Positions 52,120 to 62,759 of a stretch of 64,000 nucleotides of DNA are shown here, in pieces; the first letter of the stretch is position 1; each line of letters starts with the position of its first letter. The notes beneath the pieces were generated by a model. The model was not told where the DNA came from. It ran no database searches and worked only from the letters and a program-made list of their open reading frames with translations. The position numbers were made by a program, and so were the translations under genes. This stretch comes from Amazonocrinis nigriterrae CENA67. Lineage in GTDB: Bacteria > Cyanobacteriota > Cyanobacteriia > Cyanobacteriales > Nostocaceae. The stretch is from contig NZ_JAECZC010000018.1 in NCBI RefSeq assembly GCF_016056305.1, positions 44,041-108,040 on the forward strand, in the 5' to 3' direction.

Positions 52120-52615
52120 AGTTCTACAATTATGGCTAAGTAAACACCGTCATAGTTATCTAGTAATTTATCAGACTTATCATCAAAAATCTTGTTATAT
52201 GAAAAACAGTCAGAAGATCAGCATCGAATAAAATTTTGCTTAAAATTTCCAAGCAAATAGCTGAGTACAATTAAATATAAAGCGTAGTCATGGTTAGTAA
52301 TGAGCGCTGGAGCCACTAGCACTCATTGCAAAAGCTGTTACTACAAACTTTGATTTATTTATATTTACCTCCTTAATTTAAAATGCCAAATTTTAAGCTG
52401 CAAACTCTAGTTTGTTAGCATAATTCATCAGAAAAAATGAAAAATTAACATTTATTTTAGTTTTTTAGTTATAACGAGAGTATGAAGAATAAAAGATGTT
52501 CGGCGAAACTGTTACCGTTCGCTGTCAGGCCTTCCCATAGACGCGGTAAGCTAGGGTAGGCCGAAAGACAATAAATTACAGTTACTTTATCCTTTACCCT
52601 TCATACTCGTGTTGG
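52120..52615. other. 496-base spacer
   Basis: AT-rich DNA. One imperfect hairpin (AGGCCTTCCC with GGGTAGGCC, about 52528-52562), which carries repeat-like DNA (CATAGACGCGGTAAGC), precedes the 3' end of ndhH. It may serve as a terminator for ndhH, although without a clear T-run. No gene was seen. Confidence 0.5.
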
Positions 52616-53800
52616 CTATCTGTCTACAGATCCCATAATCACGTCGATACTGCCGAGAATCACGACAATATCTGCAACTTTCATGCCCCGCAATAAACTG
52701 GGAAGAATCTGGAGGTTATTAAAATCTGCTGGGCGAATTTTCCACCGCCAAGGGAAGACGTTATCATCACCAACCAGATAAATTCCTAGTTCACCTTTGC
52801 CGCTTTCCACACGGGAATAGATTTCACCCTTGGGAATCTTAAAGGTGGGGGAAACTTTCTTACCAATGTACTGATAATCAAAAGCATCCCACTCTGATTT
52901 TTTGCCAGCAGCTAAACGCTTAGCTTCGAGGTTTTCGTAGGGGCCTCCGGGTAATCCTTTGATAGCTTGGCGAATAATCTTCACAGATTCGCGCATTTCC
53001 CGCATCCGCACGACGTAACGGGCAAAGCAATCACCGGCGGTTTCCCACTGCACTTCCCAGTCGAAATCGTCGTAGCACTCGTAATGGTCAACTTTCCGTA
53101 AATCCCACTTAACCCCAGAAGCACGTAACATCGGGCCAGACAGCCCCCAGTTCAGCGCTTCTTCGCGGGTGATAGTGCCAATGCCTTCAACACGACGGCG
53201 GAAGATGGGGTTATTAGTAACCAAGCGTTCGTATTCGTCGATTTTAGGCAATAAGTAGTCGCAGAATTCCAAACACTTATCTACCCAACCATAGGGCAAA
53301 TCAGCGGCAACGCCACCAACGCGGAAGTAGTTGTTGTTCACCATGCGGTAACCTGTGGCGGCTTCCCACAAATCGTAAATCATCTCCCGTTCCCGGAACT
53401 GGTAGAAGAAGGGAGTTTGGGCACCCACGTCAGCCAGGAATGGGCCAAACCACAGCAAGTGGTTAGCAATGCGGTTCAATTCCAGCATGATGACGCGAAT
53501 GTAGCTAGCACGTTTAGGAACAGCTACACCTGCCAATTTTTCTGGCGCGTTGACAGTGACGGCTTCGTTGAACATTCCCGCTGCGTAGTCCCACCGACTG
53601 ACGTAGGGGACGTACATCACATTAGTGCGGTTCTCAGCTATTTTTTCCATTCCTCGGTGCAAATAGCCAATTACCGGTTCACAATCAATGACATCTTCGC
53701 CATCCAAAGTAACAATTAGCCGCAGAACCCCGTGCATGGAGGGATGGTGAGGCCCCATATTTAGCACCATAGGTTCAGTGCGGGTTTCTATTCTTGCCAT
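52616..53800 (-). CDS. ndhH: NAD(P)H-quinone oxidoreductase subunit H
   Basis: A 394-residue subunit of the thylakoid NDH-1 complex, homologous to NuoD/NDUFS2. Motifs: [52 protein letters not shown], and the C-terminal [16 protein letters not shown]. It lines the plastoquinone site. Arg49 in YLHRGMEK corresponds to the arginine of NDUFS2 that NDUFAF7 methylates in mitochondria. Full length. Single gene on the minus strand. Confidence 0.97.
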   Translation of the reverse strand: MARIETRTEPMVLNMGPHHPSMHGVLRLIVTLDGEDVIDCEPVIGYLHRGMEKIAENRTNVMYVPYVSRWDYAAGMFNEAVTVNAPEKLAGVAVPKRASYIRVIMLELNRIANHLLWFGPFLADVGAQTPFFYQFREREMIYDLWEAATGYRMVNNNYFRVGGVAADLPYGWVDKCLEFCDYLLPKIDEYERLVTNNPIFRRRVEGIGTITREEALNWGLSGPMLRASGVKWDLRKVDHYECYDDFDWEVQWETAGDCFARYVVRMREMRESVKIIRQAIKGLPGGPYENLEAKRLAAGKKSEWDAFDYQYIGKKVSPTFKIPKGEIYSRVESGKGELGIYLVGDDNVFPWRWKIRPADFNNLQILPSLLRGMKVADIVVILGSIDVIMGSVDR

Positions 53801-54260
53801 AAATTCCGTGTTCTCCTATGAAAATTTCGACTTGAACAGCGTAGATGCCAACCAGACCCGATTTATCGTGTCTGCCAAAATTGAAGGTGTAAGAGCAACA
53901 TATTTATAGAGGCCCCCTAAAGGTGTCTAAATGTATTGCCCATACAGGATTAGGTTGGAGATGGGGTGGCAGCGAAGGGATTTGATTTGATGTTGCATTT
54001 TGTTTCACTTCTTCAATTATTATATGGAAGCTTGATATGCAAGGAATTGAGGCGTAGGAATTTTTTCATTTGCTTCGGGGTAGGGAACAGGGAATAGGGA
54101 ACGGGGAATAGAGAGCAAACTAATTTGTAAAAATTTATCTATACCCTCCTACCCCAAAACTGATGAGTCTGAACCCCTGCCCATTGGCGGTAAGCCTTGG
54201 TAAGGCGTTACACTGCACCATAGGCTGCCCCTATTCCCTATTCTCTATTCCCTTTGACCG
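53801..54260. other. 460-base promoter spacer
   Basis: Divergent spacer between ndhH and rsmH. It holds a GGGAACA/GGGAATA heptamer stretch (about 54078-54110) and TATTCCC units (about 54230-54252) that could pair. Promoters of both genes must lie here, but I cannot point to them. Confidence 0.5.
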
Positions 54261-55160
54261 ATGACACCAGATTCACAAACACCGCTAGATTTAGAAACCG
54301 TGACCTTTTCCCATATTCCTGTCTTGAGTCGAGAGGTGATTGAAGGTCTGACGGTACGTCCTGGCGGTCATTATTTGGATGCGACGGTGGGCGGTGGTGG
54401 TCACAGTCGCCTCATACTAGAAGCTGCTGCGGATGTGCAACTAACAGCGCTTGACCAAGATGAGGATGCTTTAGCGGCGGCGCAGAAAAATTTAGCTGAG
54501 TATGGCGATCGCATACAATTTATTCTCAGCAATTTTGCTGCCTACAAGTTTACTCCCAACACTTTCGACGGTATCCTCGCCGATTTAGGGGTAAGTTCTT
54601 ACCATCTAGACCAGCCAGAACGGGGTTTTAGCTTTCGCCACACAGCCAGTCTGGATATGCGAATGGATAAGCGACAGCCGCTAACCGCAGCCGATGTGAT
54701 TAATGAATGGGATGAGGCGGAATTAGCAGACATTTTCTTTAAATATGGTGAAGAAAGACTATCAAGGCGCATTGCCAGACGCATCGTCGAAAAACGCCCG
54801 TTGCACACGACTACAGAATTAGCTGATGCGATCGCCACTTGTGTTCCTCCTAAATACCGTTATGGTAGGATTCATCCTGCTACGCGTGTTTTTCAAGCCC
54901 TGCGAATTGTCGTCAACGATGAGTTAAAGTCTTTAGAAACCTTCTTAGAACAAGCACCAAAGGCTTTAGTTCCAGGTGGCAGAATTACAATTATTAGTTT
55001 TCACAGCCTGGAAGACCGTTTAGTTAAACATGGTTTACGAAATTCCCCTTTGTTGCAAGTCTTGACAAAAAAGCCGATTACTGCATCTGAAGAGGAAATT
55101 GCAAATAATCCGCGATCGCGTTCTGCTAAGCTGAGGATAGCGCAGAGGAAGCAAGAGTAG
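54261..55160 (+). CDS. rsmH: 16S rRNA (cytosine-1402-N4)-methyltransferase
   Basis: A 299-residue SAM-dependent enzyme. N-terminal [13 protein letters not shown], the SAM motif [16 protein letters not shown], and further blocks [38 protein letters not shown] and [18 protein letters not shown] define RsmH (MraW). It methylates C1402 in 16S rRNA. Length is normal. It is convergent with the histidine kinase gene, with a repeat array between. Confidence 0.97.
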   Translation: MTPDSQTPLDLETVTFSHIPVLSREVIEGLTVRPGGHYLDATVGGGGHSRLILEAAADVQLTALDQDEDALAAAQKNLAEYGDRIQFILSNFAAYKFTPNTFDGILADLGVSSYHLDQPERGFSFRHTASLDMRMDKRQPLTAADVINEWDEAELADIFFKYGEERLSRRIARRIVEKRPLHTTTELADAIATCVPPKYRYGRIHPATRVFQALRIVVNDELKSLETFLEQAPKALVPGGRITIISFHSLEDRLVKHGLRNSPLLQVLTKKPITASEEEIANNPRSRSAKLRIAQRKQE

Positions 55161-55250
55161 GGGAGCAGGGGAGATGGGGAGCAGGGGAGCAGGGGAGATG
55201 GGGAGAATAACAACTGACCACTGACAACTGACAACTGACAACTAGCAACT
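55159..55250. repeat. GGGGAGCA units and CAACTGA heptamers at the rsmH 3' end
   Basis: AGGGGAGCAGGGGAGATGG-type units (55159-55205) are followed by CAACTGA/CCACTGA units (55210-55252). They run to within or beyond the end of the convergent kinase gene. Confidence 0.75.
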
Positions 55251-56906
55251 AACTTCAATTTTTCTCGGCAATTCTATGTAAAAGGTGGAACCTTCCCCTA
55301 GCTTGCTGGTAACGCTGATTGTGCCTTGCATCATTTCTACTAATGATTTGGTGATTGCTAGCCCCAATCCGATACCGCTATATTTACGTGTGGTAGTTTG
55401 ATCAACTTGGCGGAATTGCTCAAAAATAGATTCGAGGTCAGACTCAGCAATGCCAACACCGCTATCTTGAACTGCGATCGCTATTTGTCCATTAGAAGTT
55501 TCCCATAATTTTACTGCTATGCCGCCTGTTTCTGTAAACTTAATGGCGTTTAACAATAGCTTGATCAAAACTTGTTTGAGACGGGTGCGATCATTTACCA
55601 CAAAAGGATAATTAATATTGATATCTACTCGCAAGTTTAAGATTTTATCTTCTGCTAATGAGTGGTGTTCGGCTACAGTTGTCAATACTAAAGTAGCTAA
55701 ATTAAATTTTTCTATTTGTAATGATATACAACCAGCTTGGACTGTAGCACAGTACAGCATATCGTCAATCATTTCTAGCAGGTGATTACCATTACTAAGA
55801 ATGCGTTGCACCATCTCTGTTTGTTGCTCAGATAAGGTGGAATGGCGTTGACGCAACAAGACTTGTGATAAACCTAGAATAACATTTAAGGGTGTGCGAA
55901 GTTCGTGAGAGGTGGTAGATAAAAATTCTGATTTTAGCTTAGCTGCTTCTAATAGTTGTAAATTTTGTAGCTGAATTTGGTGTTGTTTTTTTTCTAGTTC
56001 CTGAGTTTGCTGTAATAAAATTGCTGTTTGTTTAGCTAAGCGTTCTTCTTGCTTTTGCAAAGCTTGATTTATTCTGACATGATTGATAGCGATCGCTACT
56101 ACTTCAACAACTGCATCCAAAAGTTTTTGTGAAGTCACATCAAAAGCACAAGAATTTTCCCAGTTACCAATTACTAGCACTCCCAACCGTCCCGCTTGTG
56201 CTGACTCTATCGCTACACCATACATGGAAGCAGGGGTGACATAAGAAAACATGGAAAAATAGGGATGAGAGAAGACTGGACAGGCTACAACAAAACTTTC
56301 TTCAAGTTCCTCACTACCCTGGAATAAGTGTGAAATACCTGTGGCAAAAACTTGATCTAGTAAAGCTAAGTTGATATGAGCAGGTACAGGAAAAGACATT
56401 GAGCCTGATTCTACTTTGCTACTCAAATTGAGTAATGAGAGTTTGTCTACTTCTATTCCAGCTTTGGCATTTAATTCTAATTGTTGAGTTTGGGAATTAT
56501 TTAATGCCATAAAACAAAATTCAGCACTATCAATGGCATCACAAATTTCCTGTAATATTTTGTTTAATAATTGAGGTAAGTAAATTAATTGCTGGTTGAT
56601 GAGGTTTGTGAGCCGCTGAAGTAACCCCATTTGCTTAAACATGTGGAAGGAATTTGGTTTTTCTACCAAATTTGTATGTTGTTCTCCACTTAAAATCATG
56701 ATTGCTTGATGGCAATCATTTCCTTGATCACTTACTTGTTGTTCTTCAGCAGTTTTATTTAACAAGCTTTTCCTAAAACTGTCTTCTTCTTGCAGGGAGG
56801 CTTGATTCACTTCTTCCATAGTCTGGGGAATATCCGCTGAGTATATACAGTGCGGTTTATCCTTAGATATCGCTTTTTGACATTCTGTGGCTTTTGAGAA
56901 TTGCAT
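55242..56906 (-). CDS. Sensor histidine kinase with GAF domain
   Basis: A 554-residue soluble kinase. A GAF-like domain (about 100-290: LLNKILQEICDAIDSAEFCF, GRLGVLVIGNWENSCAF) precedes a coiled-coil helix and the HisKA box TSHELRTPLNVILGLSQVL (His about 335). The ATPase follows with N-box LLLNAIKFTETGG, G1 QDSGVGIAESD and G2 GIGLGLAITKSL. No bilin-binding Cys-His is obvious in the GAF. No regulator gene is adjacent. The 3' end meets the rsmH repeat array. Confidence 0.88.
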   Translation of the reverse strand: MQFSKATECQKAISKDKPHCIYSADIPQTMEEVNQASLQEEDSFRKSLLNKTAEEQQVSDQGNDCHQAIMILSGEQHTNLVEKPNSFHMFKQMGLLQRLTNLINQQLIYLPQLLNKILQEICDAIDSAEFCFMALNNSQTQQLELNAKAGIEVDKLSLLNLSSKVESGSMSFPVPAHINLALLDQVFATGISHLFQGSEELEESFVVACPVFSHPYFSMFSYVTPASMYGVAIESAQAGRLGVLVIGNWENSCAFDVTSQKLLDAVVEVVAIAINHVRINQALQKQEERLAKQTAILLQQTQELEKKQHQIQLQNLQLLEAAKLKSEFLSTTSHELRTPLNVILGLSQVLLRQRHSTLSEQQTEMVQRILSNGNHLLEMIDDMLYCATVQAGCISLQIEKFNLATLVLTTVAEHHSLAEDKILNLRVDININYPFVVNDRTRLKQVLIKLLLNAIKFTETGGIAVKLWETSNGQIAIAVQDSGVGIAESDLESIFEQFRQVDQTTTRKYSGIGLGLAITKSLVEMMQGTISVTSKLGEGSTFYIELPRKIEVSC

Positions 56907-57441
56907 TGTTTAGCCCGCTATCTTGAATGTCTAATTTGCTTCTATATTTTTTACCTCATCAAAATCCACAATACAATTTTAGGCGTTTCTTCTATAGGAA
57001 TCATTTTAGCAACTTCTTTTAATCCATAAACTAATTTTTATTAAGTGATTATACGGAATAATTTTATTCATTGTTTTATTTTGCTCTACTATGACTTACT
57101 TTTCTACAATCTGAGTTAAGCAAGTATCTGTTAAATTTTACTTATAAATTTTACTTATGATAGATAAAAATATTTAGTTATTATGACATTTAATTTACTT
57201 AAAGTTACTTAGCTCAAAATATAGACTTCTTGCATACAGCTGCTTTCGTTGGCATGAAGTACAAAAGTTACAGGTTTTGAGGCAGCAGGCAGAAGGTGAG
57301 TCTAGTCCACTGTAAACATTATAGGATGCCTCACAAAATCCCAAATCCCAAATCCTAAATTAATAAAATTGAAAGAAAAAGAGGGAGCTTAGCCCCCTCT
57401 TACAAATAAGGTAATTATTTTGAGTTCAAGTCAAGCAAGAA
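56907..57441. other. 535-base spacer
   Basis: AT-rich. A solo end of the 116-bp MITE (TAGACTTCTTGCA, about 57225-57237), then AAATCCCA-type units, then the M23 terminator (57375-57402). No gene was seen. Confidence 0.55.
57375..57402 (-). terminator. Terminator of the LysM/M23 gene
   Basis: On the minus strand, AAGAGGGGGCTAAGCTCCCT with a following CTTTTTC tail forms a compact stem (AGAGGG with CCCTCT). It lies 40 bases after the stop codon. Confidence 0.8.
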
Positions 57442-59790
57442 TTATAGGCGGGGAGGTAGCATAGCTATTGGGTTAACTGCTCCCTTGCCTGATGGATGAA
57501 TTTCAAAGTGGCTGTGTGGGCCTGTACTGTAACCAGTGCTACCCATGAAAGCAATTGTCTCTCCTTGATGCACCTGCTGACCTGCTTTTACCAGAATCTT
57601 GCTGTTATGACCATAGCGAGTCATACTGCCATCAGGATGGCGGATATCTACAAGGTTGCCATAGCCACCGTTATTCCAGCCTGCCTTTTCTACTACCCCG
57701 TCAGCTGATGCATAAACTGGGGTGCCAGTAGCGTTAGCAACGTCAATTCCTTTGTGCATTCTTCCCCAGCGCCAACCAAAGCCGGAGGTGAGTACACCCT
57801 TAGCAGGCCAAATGTAAGCAACAGTGGATGTTGAAGGAGGTGGTATAGTCTCGTCAATCGGTTTGGGCAGATATTGATCTACTGCTGCTAAAGGCGGTAG
57901 CGAGACTTTTGGACTAACGGTAGTTCCCCGCATCCTCCCTAGAGAATCAGAGGCATTGACGCCTAAAGAAGGTGTTGCGATTTTAGTGCCGGATGTGTTG
58001 CGAGGAGTCTGCCGTAACTGACCTTGATTAGGCAAGAACTCTGGATTGATTGGCTCATTGATGGGGCGAATGGCACGGAATTGAGTCTTCGGTTGATTGC
58101 TATAGCTAGCTGTTAGCGGGCTAGGAACAGGAATTGGTACTGCAAAATCCTTACTTCTGGAAACGGGTCTAGATACCGCTAAATTATTTGGACTAGCAAC
58201 GGGAATCGGCACGGCAGCACTATTGCTTTCAGTATCAGTAGCTGCTGGCACAACTACATTCCCGGACTGCTGGGCGCGGTATTTCTGCTGTAATCTCTGG
58301 ATTTCCGCTTGTAAGCTGCGGAGACGTTCATCTTTAGCCAGTGCAACTTTCTGCTCAGGCTTTTTAGGCCGCTGTATTTCGGCAATGGCTGTTGGTACTG
58401 GTGTGTCACCGCCTACACCGTTGGTGTTGACGTTGGCAGGGGCTTGATTTGGCGTGTAGACACTAGGTGGCTTCTCGTCAGACAAGGCAGTATTTGTGTC
58501 TATCTGCTTGTCCGCAGCTTCTGGTGTCGGAACAGCAATACTGCTGTTGTCGGCCAAAACTGATTGTGAAGGCACCGATAGATTCGGGCTAACACTAGGG
58601 GTATTTACAGGGAAAGTGGCTACCACCGAATCATTGCTGGACTGCATCCTGGTGGGATTAACCACTGCTACTGTCTGTGGTACAGTTTTGGGTTTAGCAA
58701 CAGTAGCAGGAATTATTAGTCTTTGACTAATTTTCAGTTGATTGGGGTCGGTGAGATTATTTGCCTTGACTAGTTCTGCAACTGAAGTATTGTATCTGCT
58801 AGCGATCGCCGCTAGTGTATCTCCAGGCTTCACTTCGTAGCTTACAGTCCCCGATGAAGCAGCAACTTTTGGCTTAGCTGGTGCAGGTGTTGTCGCTAGT
58901 TGCTGTATCGGCTCACTCGTTAGTTGTGCTGTTGCTTTGTTAGCGTCGGTGACAACTGGCGATTGTTCTATTACCGTGCTACTAGCAGTTATTGGCGGTA
59001 ATTTATCTTGTGTTGTTGTTGCTTGTGCCAACTCAGTGGCAGATTTTGGTAAATTTTTCGACTCCCCAGACCGCGACTGTGCCAGACTTTTTCTTAAACG
59101 GTTCGATTTTTCTTGTAAGCTATTCAGGGCAAATTCTTGCTGTGCCTTGAGCTGAGCATTAACTTCAGTGCTGGCGACTGTGGTTTGTTGTGCTTGTGTT
59201 TGTGGTTGGGCTTTTAAGAATGCAGTTTTCTCATCAGCAACACTATCAGCACTAGACAGTTTTTGTTCTGTCTGTTCTGGATGCTTGGCTGTTTGCAATC
59301 CCTGTAACAATTGGGGTTGCTGATTGACAGAATTTTTATCAACTGCTGTTTTAGAAGAAGTTTCTGATGTCGGAACTTGTATTGGCATTCCACTTGCCGC
59401 AACTTGCAATTTAGCTTCAAGCCCAGGCAACTGTGAAATTGCTGTAGGTTCCACTATGACAGGGTTTTCTGGCAAACTTGCTGACGAAACTACTTGAGTC
59501 TTCAGCTTTGTGGGAGCAAATTTCACCTCTGTGTCAGGAGCAGCTGGAATAGCTGAGGCTGCCTTTTGGCTGCCTACAGGCGCTGCTGCTTGGGCTTGAT
59601 CGCTTTGCCGAGTCACTAAGAGGCTGGTTGCTCCCATTGAGATTGCCAAGCCAATCATGGCAGCTCTTGTCCGCCCCCGACGCTTAACCTTTGGATGAAC
59701 TACATTATTTAGTGGCTCTAGCGGGGCATCATCGTTGCTGGGGGTATTTTTCAGCACAGCCTTTACTCTTTTTTTCAATGCTCGTTTCAA
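57442..59790 (-). CDS. LysM and M23-peptidase cell-wall hydrolase
   Basis: A 782-residue protein. A basic N-terminus and membrane helix (MIGLAISMGATSLLV, about 45-59) anchor it. A long Gln/Ser/Ala-rich linker follows. A LysM domain (VSYEVKPGDTLAAIASRYN, about 316-362) binds peptidoglycan, and a C-terminal M23 domain carries GFGWRWGRMHKGIDVA (HxxxD, about 670-685) and GPHSHFEIHPSG (HxH, about 763). It should cleave peptide cross-links in the wall. The start is TTG with AGGAGG six bases upstream. The upstream 790 bases form an unusually long leader or spacer. Confidence 0.92.
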   Translation of the reverse strand: MKRALKKRVKAVLKNTPSNDDAPLEPLNNVVHPKVKRRGRTRAAMIGLAISMGATSLLVTRQSDQAQAAAPVGSQKAASAIPAAPDTEVKFAPTKLKTQVVSSASLPENPVIVEPTAISQLPGLEAKLQVAASGMPIQVPTSETSSKTAVDKNSVNQQPQLLQGLQTAKHPEQTEQKLSSADSVADEKTAFLKAQPQTQAQQTTVASTEVNAQLKAQQEFALNSLQEKSNRLRKSLAQSRSGESKNLPKSATELAQATTTQDKLPPITASSTVIEQSPVVTDANKATAQLTSEPIQQLATTPAPAKPKVAASSGTVSYEVKPGDTLAAIASRYNTSVAELVKANNLTDPNQLKISQRLIIPATVAKPKTVPQTVAVVNPTRMQSSNDSVVATFPVNTPSVSPNLSVPSQSVLADNSSIAVPTPEAADKQIDTNTALSDEKPPSVYTPNQAPANVNTNGVGGDTPVPTAIAEIQRPKKPEQKVALAKDERLRSLQAEIQRLQQKYRAQQSGNVVVPAATDTESNSAAVPIPVASPNNLAVSRPVSRSKDFAVPIPVPSPLTASYSNQPKTQFRAIRPINEPINPEFLPNQGQLRQTPRNTSGTKIATPSLGVNASDSLGRMRGTTVSPKVSLPPLAAVDQYLPKPIDETIPPPSTSTVAYIWPAKGVLTSGFGWRWGRMHKGIDVANATGTPVYASADGVVEKAGWNNGGYGNLVDIRHPDGSMTRYGHNSKILVKAGQQVHQGETIAFMGSTGYSTGPHSHFEIHPSGKGAVNPIAMLPPRL

Positions 59791-60583
59791 AGACGACCTC
59801 CTATGATCACTAGCGCTTAACTGATCTCGATTTTTCAGTCCGATATTATCCAGTTATTTTGATCACACCGAACTACGGTTCAAGATCACATCCACCAGAG
59901 ATACTTACGCAAGATTAACCTGCTTCTCTGATTTAGACAAGTTCACAGATGTTAGCAAAACTTAAAAATTGCTGTGCTTACTTGTCCGCTCCACTCCTCA
60001 ACACCCTAGAAAATGTTGCTTTTGGCAGTTCTTGACACCTGTTGTTGCTTCACTAGCGATGACCAGAAAATAGGTTTATCTGGTTGATTGTCGCTGTCAG
60101 CAATTCAGCTGCTGCGGCTTCTGGAAAAGCGATGCCCCCTGCTGTAGATATCTTCAAGGTTTTTCTACTTGATCAGTCTTCCCAACACGAGACTTTACGT
60201 TGATTATTCCCTAGAAAACAACCGTACAAACTTCTAGCTACTTTTGTCCTCCTGAGAAATACCGATTCATGCAAAAAAGCCCAAATGCGTCATAAGACTG
60301 GGTTTACCAGGTTTTGTTCCTCAAACTAGGATAATTCTAATTCATGAAAATCTATCATTCAATTTAGTTATACCCTGGAATCTACTATACAAATTTCTTA
60401 TATCAATACACTTTGAAGCGTGAGTATTTTTCACTATAAACACGGTTATTTGAGGAATTAAAGTATATTCTCGAACTAAGTTATCTATATCACAAGGAAG
60501 CTATTTACTTGAATTGATAATGTTTTTATAATAATACTTTCGATTTTTATAAGTAAAAATACCGTAAAATATTTTGATAATCA
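59791..60583 (-). other. Long leader/spacer upstream of the LysM/M23 gene
   Basis: 793 bases without a gene between trmL and the M23 gene, both on the minus strand. On the minus strand it has imperfect stems, e.g. GCAGCAGCTGAATTGCTG (about 60100-60117), and ACCTGGTAAACCCAGT (about 60302-60317). It ends with a strong AGGAGG. No ydaO-type c-di-AMP riboswitch core was found. It may hold a promoter far upstream with a structured leader. Confidence 0.4.
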
Positions 60584-61045
60584 TTATACTAAATAACCCA
60601 ACTGACGACGGGCTTCAAACAAACCGGCTGCCACACTGACTGAAAGATTCAAACTACGAACCCCAGGTTGTGCCATAGGAATATAAAGAGTAGCATCACA
60701 AATTGACAAAATTTCTGGTGGTAAGCCAGTGGTTTCACTGCCAAAAAGTAACCAGTCATCAGCTTGAAACTCGAAACGGACGTAATTAAAGCTGCCCCTG
60801 ACAGTAAAGCCAAGCCATCTGCCTCCACGGGCTTGATGTATGTTTTTAAAGGCTTCTAACGATTCGTGGTAGTGCAGCTTGACATAAGGCCAGTAATCTA
60901 AACCAGCTCTTTTGAGATAGCGATCGCTAATTTCAAATCCCAAAGGCCCCACCAAATGTAACTCTGTACCTGTAGCTGCACATGTACGTGCAATATTGCC
61001 TGTGTTGGGTGGAATTTGCGGATTTACTAAAACTACCTGGGGCAT
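60584..61045 (-). CDS. trmL: tRNA (cytidine/uridine-2'-O-)-methyltransferase
   Basis: A 153-residue SPOUT enzyme. VVLVNPQIPPNTGNIARTCA at the N-terminus, WLLFGSETTGLPPEIL and the knot end IPMAQPGVRSLNLSVSVAAG are the TrmL motifs. It methylates the 2'-O of wobble residue 34 in certain leucine tRNAs. Length is standard. It lies upstream of the long leader. Confidence 0.93.
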   Translation of the reverse strand: MPQVVLVNPQIPPNTGNIARTCAATGTELHLVGPLGFEISDRYLKRAGLDYWPYVKLHYHESLEAFKNIHQARGGRWLGFTVRGSFNYVRFEFQADDWLLFGSETTGLPPEILSICDATLYIPMAQPGVRSLNLSVSVAAGLFEARRQLGYLV

Positions 61046-61326
61046 TGTCCGTATGACTTGTCGTGTGTATAAAATGATATAAAATCAAAATCAAATCTAC
61101 CATAAGGTAGAGGTCATCTATAGGTTTTTTTAATAATAGTCAAATAGTTACTATCGATTAGATTTTTAAAACGAAAAAATAGATTCCGCCAAGGCAATAT
61201 TTGAGAGTATTTTGTTTAATATTCGAACGATATTGTTTTTTCTCAAAAATAGACTCACAGTAGTTTCCTGGATTTGTGTTGTCTCCAGGAAACTCTACCA
61301 TTTGTATGAAGACACCAGACGTGGTT
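61046..61326. other. Spacer with gshA terminator
   Basis: AT-rich DNA, holding the hairpin 61262-61294. No gene. Confidence 0.55.
61262..61294 (-). terminator. Terminator of gshA
   Basis: AGTTTCCTGGA (61262-61272) and TCCAGGAAACT (61284-61294) are exact reverse complements with an 11-base loop. On the minus strand it lies 33 bases after the gshA stop, with a T-run a few bases later. Confidence 0.65.
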
Positions 61327-62466
61327 CTAAGCCGCTAGGGACGAACACAATTTATTTTCTAATTCCATTTCGCGTTCTAGGGTAGCAACAATAGCTTGGG
61401 TAATAACCCGCTGAGTGTCAAAACCGACTGTGTGCAGTTGTAACCATTGTTGGGCTTCATTGCCTTCACGGAGGATTTTCTGTAGAGGAGAAAGGAAACA
61501 GCTAAAGCCTTGTTGTTTGGCGATCGCCCAAACTTCTTGGTACATTTCAGCAATCCAATCTCTGGCTAGAATAACTCTGCCGTCTTGCCAATGGTGCAAT
61601 TGAGCATCGAGGCTAGCAGTCGCAGCAGCTGCTTCGTTGCTAGCAGTGAGGCTAATCAATTCTTCAGGAGACAAACTGCTTTGAGTTAACGGGTCAAGGT
61701 TGGGGTTATCTATGAGCTGCAATAACCGTGCTTCTAGCAAGGCAGTAATTGCTAGTAAAGCGATTGGATCTGTAACCAAATCACAAATTCGCAGTTCTAG
61801 ACGATTGAGGTCATAGGGACGGCGATCGCCATTTGGTCGCACCGATGCCCACAAATGTCGCACATTTTGCATTGTGCCAGCAGCCAATTGATTTTCTACC
61901 CATTCAATATGATGGGCATGACTTTCAAATAACGGCACATGGCTTGGTGTTTGTGGAAAGATTCCCCACCGAGTCGAGTGATAGCCAGTGGTTTTACCAT
62001 TCAGGAAGGGAGATGAGGCGCTGAGGGCAAGAAACAAAGGTGCTTCTGTGCGGATCAGGCGACAAGCCCGCATGAGTAGTTCTGGATCGCTGATACCAAT
62101 GTTGATGTGAACGCTGGCAGTAACTACTTTTGTGCCGTAGGTATTTTCAATATAGTCGTGATACGGGTTAGTAGGATCGGAACGGAAAAAGCGATCGCCC
62201 CCACTTAAAGAAAGAGTACTGCCCGGAATTAGGGTATAGTCTCCCAAGCGTTGCAGGTAGTTTCGTAAATCTCGTCGGGGACGCAGCAAGGCGCACAAAA
62301 GCTTTTCATAATTACTGAATGGTTTGGTTATGTATTCTACATTGCGGCTATCTGGCTCGCGCACAAATCCATCCAAAGCCCTGACAATTTTGTCAGAGAG
62401 ACCGACGATTTCACCTTGAGGCGTCCCGGTATACATCTCAATCTCAAAGCCTTTTGATAAGACCAC
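61327..62466 (-). CDS. gshA: Glutamate-cysteine ligase, cyanobacterial type
   Basis: A 379-residue ATP-dependent enzyme making gamma-glutamylcysteine, the first step of glutathione synthesis. N-terminal KGFEIEMYTGTPQGEIVGLS, then EYITKPFSNYEKLL, STLSLSGGDRFFRSDPTNPY, ASVHINIGISDPELL and DLNRLELRICDLVTDP. This is the cyanobacterial gshA group. GTG start with GAGGAG nine bases upstream. Length is standard. Its promoter faces a repeat-rich gap with TCAGTTG heptamers. Confidence 0.93.
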   Translation of the reverse strand: MVLSKGFEIEMYTGTPQGEIVGLSDKIVRALDGFVREPDSRNVEYITKPFSNYEKLLCALLRPRRDLRNYLQRLGDYTLIPGSTLSLSGGDRFFRSDPTNPYHDYIENTYGTKVVTASVHINIGISDPELLMRACRLIRTEAPLFLALSASSPFLNGKTTGYHSTRWGIFPQTPSHVPLFESHAHHIEWVENQLAAGTMQNVRHLWASVRPNGDRRPYDLNRLELRICDLVTDPIALLAITALLEARLLQLIDNPNLDPLTQSSLSPEELISLTASNEAAAATASLDAQLHHWQDGRVILARDWIAEMYQEVWAIAKQQGFSCFLSPLQKILREGNEAQQWLQLHTVGFDTQRVITQAIVATLEREMELENKLCSSLAA

Positions 62467-62759
62467 TTGTTAGTTCTCCTCGGCTCTCCCAGCCTATAAA
62501 TTGTATCGAATTAGACGAATTACTGCATGGAGTCAATAGTGTTGAGTGCTGAGTGCTGAGTTAGTTGTCAGTTGTCAGTTGTCAGTTGTCAGGAGTTCTC
62601 CCCATCACCCTCATCCCCCTCATCACCCCTACTCCCCTGCTCTTCATAGAGAGAAGCGTGAATTGTAAAGGTTTGTATCTGTAGGTCTATTGTAGAAACT
62701 AGAGGCAACAGCTTTAATTCGTGTATACCCCACAGGAAAATGTGTATTGCCGTACTTTT
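62467..62759. other. Repeat-rich spacer
   Basis: GAGTGCT units (about 62543-62560), TCAGTTG heptamers (62563-62590) and CCCCATCA/CCCTCATC units (62600-62645) fill much of this divergent gap. Promoters of gshA and the small membrane gene must be inside. Confidence 0.55.

Noticed and set aside
59791-60583. ydaO-type (c-di-AMP) riboswitch before the M23 gene
   Set aside because: Expected because such genes are often so controlled, but I could not find the conserved core sequence on the minus strand.
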